Part shown: positions 9,101 to 17,036 of the stretch, one piece after another
How positions within the stretch are numbered: the first letter of the stretch is position 1
Layout of the letters: each line of letters opens with the position of its first letter
Assembly: GCF_900454685.1 (NCBI RefSeq)
Contig: NZ_UATM01000032.1
Span: 1,550,001 to 1,614,000 of the forward strand
Source: Peptoniphilus harei
GTDB lineage: Bacteria > Bacillota > Clostridia > Tissierellales > Peptoniphilaceae
Reading direction: 5' to 3'
Length of the DNA stretch: 64,000 bases
Notes under the pieces: generated by a model
Seen by the model: only the letters and a program-made list of their open reading frames with translations
Told to the model about the DNA's origin: nothing
Database searches by the model: none
Made by a program: the position numbers and the translations under genes

Positions 9101-9695
9101 CAATTTCCGAAAGAATATCTTCTATTCTAATTAAATTTTCCTCAGTCTTTAAGAGTTTGTTCTTAGATTGAACTTTCTTGTACTTATATTTTGAAATTCC
9201 TGCAGCTTCTTCGAAGATATTTCTCCTGTCTTCTGGCTTTGAACTTAGGACTGATTCGATTTTTCCTTGACCAATGACGGAATAACCATCCTTACCAATT
9301 CCCGTATCCATAAATAGTTCTTTTATGTCCTTGAGCCTGCACTTCTTGTTGTTAATTAAGAATTCACTTTCAAGAGACCTGTACATCCTCCTAGTTACAG
9401 AAACTTCATTATAAGGAAGGTTTAATGACTTATCTGAATTATCAAAAAGGATTGTAACTTCAGCCATACCAAGGGGTTTTTTTGAGTCAGTTCCAGAGAA
9501 AATAACATCTTCCATCTTGGCCCCACGTAGGTTTTTAGCAGAAGATTCTCCCAGTACCCAGGTTATTGCATCTGTAATATTACTTTTTCCACTTCCATTA
9601 GGTCCAACAATTGCCGTAGTGGTCTTATCTAATTCAATTTTTGTTCTATTTGCAAAGGACTTAAAGCCCTGCATAGTAACGGATTTTAAAAACAT
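6174..9695 (-). CDS. smc: Chromosome segregation ATPase SMC
   Basis: Condensin ATPase that organises the chromosome with ScpA/ScpB (not in this window). 1173 residues, full length. Walker A GPNGSGKS at residues 31-38; two long Glu/Lys-rich coiled coils flank a hinge at roughly residues 510-650 (LYGPVAEKF through VFNPSGAITGGSL). The C-terminal head has the ABC signature LSGGERSLTAVALLFALL and Walker B FCILDEIDAALDD. ATG start with AGGTGAGCAG upstream. The order rnc-(radical SAM)-smc-ftsY matches other Bacillota. Confidence 0.98.
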   Translation of the reverse strand: MFLKSVTMQGFKSFANRTKIELDKTTTAIVGPNGSGKSNITDAITWVLGESSAKNLRGAKMEDVIFSGTDSKKPLGMAEVTILFDNSDKSLNLPYNEVSVTRRMYRSLESEFLINNKKCRLKDIKELFMDTGIGKDGYSVIGQGKIESVLSSKPEDRRNIFEEAAGISKYKYKKVQSKNKLLKTEENLIRIEDILSEIESQEKNLRVQAEKAEAYLKDYEELKIYDINYSCKDMKKREEDLTNKIEELEVLKEDSKKILINRESLSQNLEEIQEKLEKLKEEDEVSSEKLRLYKEEFDKLNLEINLDEEKINSLKKDIERIGLENENLDKDLLGLKESLEEIGKDREVLNKSKEGILEKLTTKDSVIKNLEAEFKNLEEVGNLNFENKNKVKNEIENIKFKSETLKDIIEEKNNRKSNLDKSIENLKENQAEFSKIIDRDSLELKTLKENLEKDDQEFEKTKESLLKLDEENKNLENKLIGRKNEGNEILARLKILENMELNYEGYNRTVKSFMNFSSKNDIFKDSLYGPVAEKFYVEKEFEKAISVALGSMSQNIIVSSTKDTSEMLKILEKNKMGRATFLPLDRVSGNKVKINSKEDGMVGLACDLIKFDEVFKGIFYNLLGRVIIADNFKNASRISKKHRLKVVTIKGEVFNPSGAITGGSLNNYNSSFILRKNEITDFQNKFKDLQGQIKKIESEKNHLEEKISELNEFAETYMEKRNSLKLKINDIESNIYKNKNDKDLNSEYLNKYLREKEELEKNIEADLKTLENNKLEIENKNKLLEDLLNEVDSGDRLAGLSKEIEGLKTEKIEIQLLERENREKILYKTREIDRINSDLSLTGEKLENNKKLLIEAQRNIEEKKKSNDENKKSLEEVRKSIESLKNHLEEIKKDLDEKNKTYLDKREELSDLKERSLVISSEMEKTELKIEMNRNKISNEVERLKEDYEVEDYHEFIDESLKDLKEGTLRRLKKKVRDYGEVNISSIEEYRVVKERFDFYTSQRDDLIQSKEEIKSILSKLDHEMKKLFNEAMEEISGNFTEIFKILFNGGRAEISIEGDVLESGIEIKASPPGKRLQSLSLLSGGERSLTAVALLFALLKYRPASFCILDEIDAALDDANIKRYADYLLTLEGIQFIIITHRKLTMEIAKTMYGVTMEEKGISKLFSVKLKD

Positions 9696-9699
9696 CTGC

Positions 9700-10749
9700 T
9701 CACCTGTAGTAATCTCTCACATCAATAATTTCGTCTTTCTTTGACAGAATCTTTACTTCAAAATTAGTAAGATCTTCTTGTCTAAGATTTAATTTTTTTA
9801 TTCCTAATTCCTTAATTATTTCATTCTTGTTTTTTGACCCCTGTCCACTTATATTTGAAATATTTTTCCCATTAGCAATGATTGTAACTTCATCTTCAAT
9901 ATTATTTGAAGACCTAAAATAATTTATAAGTGCCTTTTTAAAATAATAAGATTCAACTAATTGTCTGTAGGCTGGATGAAAGGCTCCTGCAACAATATCG
10001 CCACCATAATTTATATTATCTGTTGGCTGAAGTCCAACCCTTATTACATTAATATTGTGCCTATAATAAATATTTAAAAGATTTGCTACATATCCAATAG
10101 AATCTTCTAATTCAAGAGCCTGGTAACTTCCTCTTTCCAAATTTTTACATAAGGCCGTCTCTTTTATAACAAGGGTTGGATAAATTCTAACGCAATAGGG
10201 GTCTAACTTAACAAATTCTCTGGCAGTATAAAGCGATTTTTCCAAATCATCTCCTGGAAGGCCTACCATTTGCTGAAGACCTAGTTTAAAACCATAGGAC
10301 TTAATTAAGCTCGCTGCTTCATATACACAAGAAGAATCATGTCCCCTGTTGGATAATCTTAGAACCTCTGGGTCAAGACTTTGGACGCCAAGTTCAATTA
10401 TGTCTACGCCATATTTTTTTAAATTGTCTAGAATCTCTTCATCAATGGCATCGGGCCTTGTTGAAAGTCTAATGTATTTAACTAAACCCTTCTCCTTGTA
10501 AGAGTGGGCAACTTTTAAAAATCCAACCTGTTCTTCAAGGGGAATGGCAGTAAAACTTCCGCCATAAAAGGCAACTTCAACATTATCCTTCCTCTTAAAA
10601 TAAGAAAGATATTCCAAAATAGTATCTTCCACATCACTATTTGAAATATCTGTAGATATCCCTGTAATTTTTCTTTGGTTGCAAAAAACACAATCATTAG
10701 GACAGCCGTAGTGAGGAATGAAAATAGGTATTATATTTCTCTTAGCCAT
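9700..10749 (-). CDS. Elp3-like radical SAM protein
   Basis: Radical S-adenosylmethionine enzyme. The cluster-binding motif CPNDCVFC (CX3CX2C) is near residue 17, followed by the glycine-rich EVAFYGGSFTAIP and GLQQMVGLPGDD that help bind SAM. It resembles Elp3-like radical SAM proteins commonly encoded next to rnc and smc in clostridia; the substrate is not known. I see no acetyltransferase domain; the ~80-residue C-terminal end is unassigned. Start at ATG 10749 with AAAGGAGAAGG before it, so it overlaps rnc by 8 bases. Its stop is 4 bases from the smc start. Confidence 0.85.
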   Translation of the reverse strand: MAKRNIIPIFIPHYGCPNDCVFCNQRKITGISTDISNSDVEDTILEYLSYFKRKDNVEVAFYGGSFTAIPLEEQVGFLKVAHSYKEKGLVKYIRLSTRPDAIDEEILDNLKKYGVDIIELGVQSLDPEVLRLSNRGHDSSCVYEAASLIKSYGFKLGLQQMVGLPGDDLEKSLYTAREFVKLDPYCVRIYPTLVIKETALCKNLERGSYQALELEDSIGYVANLLNIYYRHNINVIRVGLQPTDNINYGGDIVAGAFHPAYRQLVESYYFKKALINYFRSSNNIEDEVTIIANGKNISNISGQGSKNKNEIIKELGIKKLNLRQEDLTNFEVKILSKKDEIIDVRDYYR

Positions 10750-11437
10750 TCCTTCTCCTTTCAAGGGCAACTTTGGCGGCTTCCTGCTGAGACTCTTTCT
10801 TAGTCTTTCCAGATCCCTTACCTTCTAAAATTCCATCTAGGTATAATTCTGTAAAGAAGGTCTTGTCATTGTCAGGTCCTTCTTCTCTAACTAGTTTATA
10901 CTCAGCTTTCTGTCCAGACTTTTGAACCTCTTCTTGAAGCATGGTTTTAAAATCAATGTTAAAAAGCTTATATCCATCTTCCTTTAAGAATTCATCAAAT
11001 AAACTTAAAATAATATTCTTTGCTACCTTGAAGTCTGAATCCAAATAAACTGCGCCAATTAGGGCTTCAAGAGCGTCAGCAGAAGTTGATTCTCTCTTGC
11101 TTCCCCCATTTTTCTCTTCACCTTTGCCAAATCTTATATAATCTCCAAGGCCTAGACCCTTGGCAATGAAAAACAAAACTTTTTCGTTAACAGACTCTGC
11201 CCTCATCTTAGTTAAAGATCCTTCAAGATCATGGGGAAATTTTTTATAAAAATATTCTCCAATAACCAAGCCAAGTATGGCATCGCCAAGAAACTCAAGT
11301 CTTTCATTGCTGTCATATTGTTTCATCTTATTTTCATTTACATAAGATGAATGAGTCAAGGCTGTTTTCAAAAGACCTTTGTCCTTAAAATCATAATTTA
11401 ATTTTTTTTCAAGATTCTTTAAATTGGAAAAGGTCAT
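10742..11437 (-). CDS. rnc: Ribonuclease III
   Basis: Double-strand-specific endoribonuclease for rRNA and mRNA processing. 231 residues: the catalytic domain has the signature ERLEFLGDAILGLVIGEYF and the acidic ADALEALIGAVYLD, followed by a C-terminal dsRNA-binding domain (TMLQEEVQKSGQKAEY to KKESQQEAAKVAL). ATG start 4 bases after the acpP stop; no clear ribosome binding site, so it probably depends on translational coupling. Confidence 0.97.
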   Translation of the reverse strand: MTFSNLKNLEKKLNYDFKDKGLLKTALTHSSYVNENKMKQYDSNERLEFLGDAILGLVIGEYFYKKFPHDLEGSLTKMRAESVNEKVLFFIAKGLGLGDYIRFGKGEEKNGGSKRESTSADALEALIGAVYLDSDFKVAKNIILSLFDEFLKEDGYKLFNIDFKTMLQEEVQKSGQKAEYKLVREEGPDNDKTFFTELYLDGILEGKGSGKTKKESQQEAAKVALERRRNG

Positions 11438-11441
11438 GAGA

Positions 11442-11669
11442 TTATTGTTCCAAATCTTCTACGTATTCAATTACATCGCCAATTGTTTTTAGTTTTTCAA
11501 GATCTTCTTCAGAAACTTCTGTCTCAAATTCTTCTTCTATTGTCATTACTAGTTCAACTAACTCAATAGAGTCTGCATTTAGGTCATCTTGGAAGTTCAT
11601 ATCTTCAGTAAGATCTTCTTTATCAAAATTAAATTGTTCAGCAATAATTTGTAATATTCTATCCTTCAT
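11442..11669 (-). CDS. acpP: Acyl carrier protein
   Basis: Small acidic carrier of fatty-acyl intermediates, 75 residues. The phosphopantetheine attachment serine is in NADSIELVELVMTIEEEF. It overlaps the plsX stop by one base (TAATG). Placement between plsX and rnc is the classical fatty acid/phospholipid arrangement; no other fab genes are in the window. Confidence 0.97.
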   Translation of the reverse strand: MKDRILQIIAEQFNFDKEDLTEDMNFQDDLNADSIELVELVMTIEEEFETEVSEEDLEKLKTIGDVIEYVEDLEQ

Positions 11670-12652
11670 TATTTTTCCACCTTTTCTTTTATTTTTTCTA
11701 CAATATTAGATTCTACTATATCTATTGCATATTTTGCAGCATTTTTTATAGCTTTGGCATCAGAATTTCCATGAGCCTTAATAATATTTCCGTCAATTCC
11801 AAGTAGAATTGTTCCACCAACTTCTTTAGCATCAAGATTTTTAAATTTATTCATTAAAAACTCAGTGAAGGCTTTTTTGCTCTTATCATCTAGGTCTGAT
11901 GTTGCTATTCCGTGAAATACGCTCTTTGTTGCAAAGTCAACTACACCTTCAATAGATTTAAGAAGGACATTTCCATCAAATCCATCACAAACAAGAAGGT
12001 CAACATCATTATCCATTATGTCTCTAGCTTCAATGTTTCCCACAAAGTTAAGATCAGATTCTTTTAATTTTTGGTAAGCTTCTTTATAAAGTTTGTTTCC
12101 CTTTCCTTCTTCTGCTCCAACATTTAAAAGTCCAATTCTAGGGCTTTCTATCTTAGAATATTCTCTTAGAAAGATATCGCCTAAGACTGCAAATTCTTCA
12201 AGGAGTTCTTGACTTGTGTCCATGTTTGCTCCCGAATCTATCACAAGTGTGTTGGACTTAAGCCCTGGAATTAAAGTTGGAAGCACTCCTCTTTTTATTC
12301 CCTTTATTCTACCAACTAAGAAGATTCCTCCCCCTAATAGGGCACCAGTGCTCCCTGCAGATATTAAGGCATCAGCCTTTTTTTCTTTTAATAAAGTCAT
12401 TGCCTTAACAATAGAAGAGTCCTTCTTTTTTCTTAAAGCAAGAACAGGTTCTTCATTGTTTTCTATGTTTTCACTTGCATTTATTATTTCTATTTTTTCT
12501 TTATCATAATCTAATTCTTGAAGATTTTCCTTTATGAAATCTTCTCTTCCAACTAGGATAACTTCTTTGTCAAATTCCTTGGAAGCATCAATCGCCCCTT
12601 TTATTATTTCAGCCTTATTGTCGCCACCATTTATATCAAAAATTAGTTTCAT
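11669..12652 (-). CDS. plsX: Phosphate acyltransferase PlsX
   Basis: Converts acyl-ACP to acyl-phosphate for phospholipid synthesis at the membrane. 327 residues from the ATG at 12652 (MKLIFDINGGDNKAEI), chosen because GGAGGTCGAA lies just upstream; an upstream start at 12670 would overlap that site. Typical segments are ISAGSTGALLGGGIFLVGRIKGI, DSGANMD and DGFDGNVLLKSIEG. The N-terminal glycine motif reads INGGD instead of the common AMGGD. First gene of the plsX-acpP-rnc-rSAM-smc-ftsY unit. Confidence 0.94.
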   Translation of the reverse strand: MKLIFDINGGDNKAEIIKGAIDASKEFDKEVILVGREDFIKENLQELDYDKEKIEIINASENIENNEEPVLALRKKKDSSIVKAMTLLKEKKADALISAGSTGALLGGGIFLVGRIKGIKRGVLPTLIPGLKSNTLVIDSGANMDTSQELLEEFAVLGDIFLREYSKIESPRIGLLNVGAEEGKGNKLYKEAYQKLKESDLNFVGNIEARDIMDNDVDLLVCDGFDGNVLLKSIEGVVDFATKSVFHGIATSDLDDKSKKAFTEFLMNKFKNLDAKEVGGTILLGIDGNIIKAHGNSDAKAIKNAAKYAIDIVESNIVEKIKEKVEK

Positions 12653-12677
12653 TTCGACCTCCATTAACAAATTTAAT

Positions 12678-12704
12678 ATTATATTAAATAATTAAAAAAA
12701 TCAA
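12678..12704 (-). promoter_or_regulatory. Possible promoter of plsX
   Basis: On the minus strand TTGATT (12704-12699) and TATAAT (12683-12678) are separated by 15 bases, shorter than ideal. The position, about 25 bases upstream of the plsX start, is reasonable. Confidence 0.35.
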
Positions 12705-13199
12705 TCTTTTGGCCCTATTAATTAAGATTTATTGTCTCGTTTCAGCTTGCTTCATAATAATTTTATTTTTTAAATTTCATTTTGAACTTTCTCTTATATT
12801 ATAAATATTTTCAATCCTTTTTAATAAAATCTTAAGGCCTTATTGAATTTTTATGAAAAATTTTTTTAATTTATATATTAGATTGAAAACTAAAAAGTGG
12901 CCAACTTATTGTTACAATTTAGATAATATTATTTTTGTTATAAATTTATAATAATCAAAAAGATTAATCTTCTTTCTTGAAGCCTTAATTTATAAATTGA
13001 GAACAAAAAATAGCTTACTAAATAAATATGAATTTAGAATAAATTATAACTTTATAAATAATTGTTACTTCATAAATAATTGTGACTTTGTAGACACTTT
13101 TAACTTATAAACTGATTTTAGTTTAATGAAATTTAATAAGTTTTTATCAATTTCTTATTTAACTTAAATCTTATAAGATATATACTTTTAAAATATCAA
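12705..13199. other. AT-rich intergenic spacer without a gene
   Basis: About 500 bases between the plsX upstream region and the nifJ terminator. No reading frame with a ribosome binding site, no tRNA and no clear RNA fold was seen on either strand. It is very AT-rich and contains an 18-base periodic repeat at 13049-13120. No DnaA boxes were recognised. Confidence 0.7.
13049..13120. repeat. 18-base periodic repeat
   Basis: Four consecutive 18-base units each begin with ACTT. The first two (ACTTTATAAATAATTGTT and ACTTCATAAATAATTGTG) match at 16 of 18 positions; the next two are degenerate. The function is unknown. Confidence 0.6.
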
Positions 13200-13235
13200 T
13201 AAAAAAACTCGCTCAAGTTTCCTCAAGCGAGTTAA
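13200..13235 (-). terminator. Strong terminator after nifJ
   Basis: Minus strand: AACTCGCT / AGCGAGTT outer stem extended inward by four more pairs (two G-T) to a GAAA tetraloop, followed by T7. It lies 37 bases after the nifJ stop. Confidence 0.93.
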
Positions 13236-13271
13236 ATTTATTTATTTAGAAATTATATTATTTGGCAAAAA

Positions 13272-16200
13272 TTATTCTTCGTCTTCTGAAAGTGCTAGGT
13301 AACTTGCGTATCTATCCTTAGCATTTTCTTCAGCAACTTCGTAAAGTTTTTCTGCTCTTTCAGGGAATAACTTCTTAAGAGATGTATATCTTACTTCTCC
13401 ATCTAAGAAGTCTCTGAATGGTTTAGTAGGTTCTTTAGAGTCTAGGATGAATGGATTCTTTCCTTCTTCTTTAAGTTCAGGGTTGAATCTATATAGGTGC
13501 CAGTAACCTGTTTCAACAGCTTTCTTTTCTTCTTCAATTGAGAAGCCCATACCTACTCTAATACCGTGGTTAATACATGGAGCGTAAGCAATGATTAGTG
13601 ATGGACCATTGTAAGCTTCTGCTTCTTTAATTGCCTTATAAGCTTGGTTCTTGTCAGCGCCAAGAGCAATTTGAGCTACATATACATAACCATAAGTTGT
13701 TGCCATTAGACCAAGGTCTTTCTTCTTGGTTAACTTACCAGCTGCTGCGAATTGTGCAATTGCTGCTGTTGGAGTTGCCTTAGAAGCTTGACCACCAGTG
13801 TTTGAATAAACTTCAGTATCTAGAACAAGGATGTTAATGTCTTCACCAGATGCAAGAACGTGGTCAACTCCACCATATCCGATGTCGTAAGCCCATCCGT
13901 CTCCACCGATGATCCATTGACTCTTCTTAATTAAGAATTTTTCAAGACCCTTAAGATCTTCAATGATTTCATCAGCCTTGTCGTTGCCAAATTTTTTGTC
14001 AAGAACTTTTAGTACATTTGCACTTGCTGCCTTAGAAGTCTTGTAGTCATCCATTCCTTCGATCCAAGCATTGAATGCTTCATTAGCTTCTGCGTCAACA
14101 TTAAGTTCAACAAATTCTTCCATAAGGTTTTTAATTCTATTTCTTGTTTGAGTTTGAGAAACAGCCATACCATATCCGTACTCAGCGTTATCTTCGAATA
14201 AGGAGTTAGCCCATGATGGTCCATTTCCACATTCATCTGTACAATATGGCATTGATGGTGCTGATCCACCCCAGATTGATGAACAACCTGTTGCGTTAGC
14301 AATACTCATTCTATCTCCAAATAATTGTGTAACAAGTTTTACATATGGAGTTTCTCCACAACCTGCACATGCTCCTGAGAATTCAAGATATGGAGTTTGG
14401 AATTGAGTGTTCTTGAAGTTGTTCGGCTCAATGTGTTCTTCTTTAGATTTAATATTGTTAGATGCATATTCCCAGTTAGCTGCTTGAACGTCAATTTCTT
14501 CTTCAAATGGTGTCATAACAAGTGCTTTTTCTTTTGCTGGACAAACTTGAGCACAGTTACCACAACCTGTACAGTCTAGTGGAGAAATTTGCATTCTGTA
14601 TTCGTAATCTTCAAGTCCCTTACCTCTAGCCTTAATTGTTTCAAAGCCTTCTGGTGCGTTAGCCTTTTCTTCTTCGTCAGCAAGGAAAGGTCTAATTACT
14701 GCGTGAGGACAAACTAATGAACATTGGTTACATTGGATACAGTTTTCGTTCTTCCAGTGAGGAACATTAACTGCAATACCTCTCTTTTCGTAACGGCTTG
14801 TGCCTGATGGGAATGTACCGTCAACCATGTTTACGAAAGTTGATACAGGAAGATCGTTACCTTCTTGTCTGTTCATTGGAATAAGAATGTTGTTGATAAA
14901 TTCTGGTGCTCCATCGATTTTGAAGTCCTTAGTTGTATCAGCATCTTTCCAAGATTCTTTAACTTCTACTTTGTGTAGAGCATCGATACCTTGATCTACT
15001 GCAGCGTAGTTCATGTTAACAATGTCGTCACCCTTAGCGCCGTAATCTTTTACGATAGCTTCTTTAAGAAGTTTAACAGCCTTATCTATTGGAAGTACTT
15101 GAGAAAGGTTAAAGAATGCAGCTTGCATTACCATGTTTGTTCTTCCACCAAGTCCAACTTCTGCAGCTATTTTAGTTGCGTTAATTGTGTAGAATTCAAT
15201 TTCATTATCAGCAATATATTTCTTCATATATCCTGGTAGGTGTTCGTCAAGTTGTTCATCATTCCAAATAGTGTTTAGAAGGAACTTTCCACCCTTCTTA
15301 AGTCCTCTTAATAGGTCATAAGAGTAAACATAAGATTGTTTTGAACAAGAAATAAAGTCAGTTTCTGTTAGAAGATATGTTGATGTAATCTTATTTTCAC
15401 CAAATCTTAAGTGAGACATTGTAACCCCACCAGATTTTTTAGAGTCATAGTCAAAGTAACCTTGTGCATACATGTCAGTGTTGTCACCGATAATCTTGAT
15501 TGCAGATTTGTTTGCACCTACAGTACCGTCAGATCCGAATCCCCAGAACTTACATCTAATAGTTCCTTCAGGTTCAGTTGTGATGTGTTCTTTAATTTCA
15601 AGTGATTTGTGAGTTACATCGTCAACGATACCAATAGTGAAATCATTCTTAGGTTGGTCTGCTTTAAGGTTTTCGTAAACTGCAAGAATATCTGTTGGGT
15701 TAGTGTCCTTTGAACCTAGACCGTAGATACCACCAACGATAAGAGGTCTCTTATCTGATTCGTAGAATGCATCTCTAACATCAAGGTAAAGTGGTTGTCC
15801 TACTGCTCCCTTTTCCTTAGTTCTATCAAGAACTGCAATTCTTTCTACAGTTTCTGGAATTGCTTCCATTAAATGTTTAATTGAGAAAGGTCTGTAAAGG
15901 TGAACTTTAACAAGTCCTGTCTTTTGTCCCTTTGCGTTTAAGTAGTCAACAACTTCTTCGATTGTTTCAGTTACTGAACCCATTGCCACGATAATATCAG
16001 TAGCATCTTTTGCACCATAGTAGTTAAATAGGTTGTATTCTCTACCAGTTAATTCAGAAATGTCCTTCATGTAACCTTCAGTAATATCAATGATATCAGT
16101 GTAGTAGTGGTTTGATGCTTCAATTTCTTGGAAGTAGATATCAGCGTTTTGTGCAGTACCTCTAATTTCTGGTCCATTAGGGTTAAGAGCTCTTTGTTTG

Positions 16201-16808
16201 AAAGCTTTTACTGCTTCTTTGTCTACTAGTTTTTCAAGGTCTTCGTAATTAAGTACTTCAATTTTTTGAACTTCGTGGGATGTTCTGAATCCGTCAAAGA
16301 AGTGGATAAATGGTACTCTTCCCTTAATTGATGCTAAGTGAGCAACACCAGCTAAGTCCATAGATTCTTGAACTGAACCAGATGCTAACATAGCAAGTCC
16401 TGCAGCTCTAGCTGCCATAACGTCTTGGTGGTCTCCAAAGATTGAAAGTGCATGTGATGCTAGTGCTCTAGCAGCAACGTGGAATACACCTGGAAGTAGT
16501 TCCCCTGCTATCTTGTACATGTTGGGTAGCATAAGTAATAAACCTTGAGATGCTGTATATGTTGATGTTAATGATCCAGCTTGTAGTGAACCGTGAACAG
16601 CTCCAGCAGCTCCTCCTTCTGATTGTAACTCCTTAACCAATACTTCTTGACCGAAGATGTTTTTTCTTCCGTGAGAAGCCCAAGCATCAATGTGCTCAGC
16701 CATTGGTGAAGAAGGTGTTATTGGGTAAATACAAGCAACGTCTGAAAAGGCATAAGCCACGTGAGCAGCTGCTTCATTACCGTCCATTGTTTTAAATGTT
16801 TTAGACAT
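13272..16808 (-). CDS. nifJ: Pyruvate:ferredoxin (flavodoxin) oxidoreductase
   Basis: Oxidises pyruvate to acetyl-CoA and CO2, passing electrons to ferredoxin; the central enzyme of anaerobic fermentation. Single-chain 1178-residue form. The N-terminal pyrimidine-binding domain includes YPITPSSPMAEH. Two 4Fe-4S motifs follow, CIQCNQCSLVCP and CTGCGNCAQVCP. The C-terminal thiamine diphosphate domain has the cysteines of CAGCGETPY and the GGDGWAYDIGYGG and DTEVYSNTGGQ segments. ATG start with TAGGAGG upstream. Monocistronic, with its own promoter, a palindrome at the predicted start of transcription and a strong terminator. Confidence 0.98.
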   Translation of the reverse strand: MSKTFKTMDGNEAAAHVAYAFSDVACIYPITPSSPMAEHIDAWASHGRKNIFGQEVLVKELQSEGGAAGAVHGSLQAGSLTSTYTASQGLLLMLPNMYKIAGELLPGVFHVAARALASHALSIFGDHQDVMAARAAGLAMLASGSVQESMDLAGVAHLASIKGRVPFIHFFDGFRTSHEVQKIEVLNYEDLEKLVDKEAVKAFKQRALNPNGPEIRGTAQNADIYFQEIEASNHYYTDIIDITEGYMKDISELTGREYNLFNYYGAKDATDIIVAMGSVTETIEEVVDYLNAKGQKTGLVKVHLYRPFSIKHLMEAIPETVERIAVLDRTKEKGAVGQPLYLDVRDAFYESDKRPLIVGGIYGLGSKDTNPTDILAVYENLKADQPKNDFTIGIVDDVTHKSLEIKEHITTEPEGTIRCKFWGFGSDGTVGANKSAIKIIGDNTDMYAQGYFDYDSKKSGGVTMSHLRFGENKITSTYLLTETDFISCSKQSYVYSYDLLRGLKKGGKFLLNTIWNDEQLDEHLPGYMKKYIADNEIEFYTINATKIAAEVGLGGRTNMVMQAAFFNLSQVLPIDKAVKLLKEAIVKDYGAKGDDIVNMNYAAVDQGIDALHKVEVKESWKDADTTKDFKIDGAPEFINNILIPMNRQEGNDLPVSTFVNMVDGTFPSGTSRYEKRGIAVNVPHWKNENCIQCNQCSLVCPHAVIRPFLADEEEKANAPEGFETIKARGKGLEDYEYRMQISPLDCTGCGNCAQVCPAKEKALVMTPFEEEIDVQAANWEYASNNIKSKEEHIEPNNFKNTQFQTPYLEFSGACAGCGETPYVKLVTQLFGDRMSIANATGCSSIWGGSAPSMPYCTDECGNGPSWANSLFEDNAEYGYGMAVSQTQTRNRIKNLMEEFVELNVDAEANEAFNAWIEGMDDYKTSKAASANVLKVLDKKFGNDKADEIIEDLKGLEKFLIKKSQWIIGGDGWAYDIGYGGVDHVLASGEDINILVLDTEVYSNTGGQASKATPTAAIAQFAAAGKLTKKKDLGLMATTYGYVYVAQIALGADKNQAYKAIKEAEAYNGPSLIIAYAPCINHGIRVGMGFSIEEEKKAVETGYWHLYRFNPELKEEGKNPFILDSKEPTKPFRDFLDGEVRYTSLKKLFPERAEKLYEVAEENAKDRYASYLALSEDEE

Positions 16809-16844
16809 ATTTGCCTCCTAATTATTAATAATATAAATATTAAC

Positions 16845-16859
16845 TAACCATACTGGTTA
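16845..16859. promoter_or_regulatory. Palindromic operator candidate at the nifJ transcription start
   Basis: TAACCA-TAC-TGGTTA is a perfect 6-base inverted repeat with a 3-base centre. It starts 2 bases after the -10 box of the nifJ promoter, so a bound protein would block initiation. The cognate regulator is not identifiable from the sequence. Confidence 0.6.
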
Positions 16860-16860
16860 T

Positions 16861-16889
16861 ATTATAGAACTTAATTTAATAAATTTCAA
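16861..16889 (-). promoter_or_regulatory. Promoter of nifJ
   Basis: -35 TTGAAA (16889-16884), 17-base spacer, -10 TATAAT (16866-16861), giving a leader of about 45 bases before the nifJ ATG at 16808. Confidence 0.85.
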
Positions 16890-16945
16890 TAATATTATTA
16901 ATAAAAGTCTTAGAAAGATTTGAAAATAGCGAATTGCGAAAGGTG

Positions 16946-16960
16946 TTCCACTTTATGGAA
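16946..16960. promoter_or_regulatory. Inverted repeat upstream of the nifJ promoter
   Basis: TTCCA-CTTTA-TGGAA, 5-base arms with a 5-base centre, about 57 bases upstream of the nifJ -35 box. There is no T run after it in the hprK direction, so it is not an obvious hprK terminator. It may be a regulator site. Confidence 0.35.
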
Positions 16961-17036
16961 TCATGTTTCTATTTTTATATAAAGTTTTACTATTCATAAT
17001 AATAAATAAACTACTCTCTAATACTTTTATCTTCTC

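Noticed and set aside
12653-13271. Replication origin in the AT-rich spacer
   Set aside because: No DnaA boxes and no dnaA, dnaN or gyr genes nearby; high AT content alone is not evidence.
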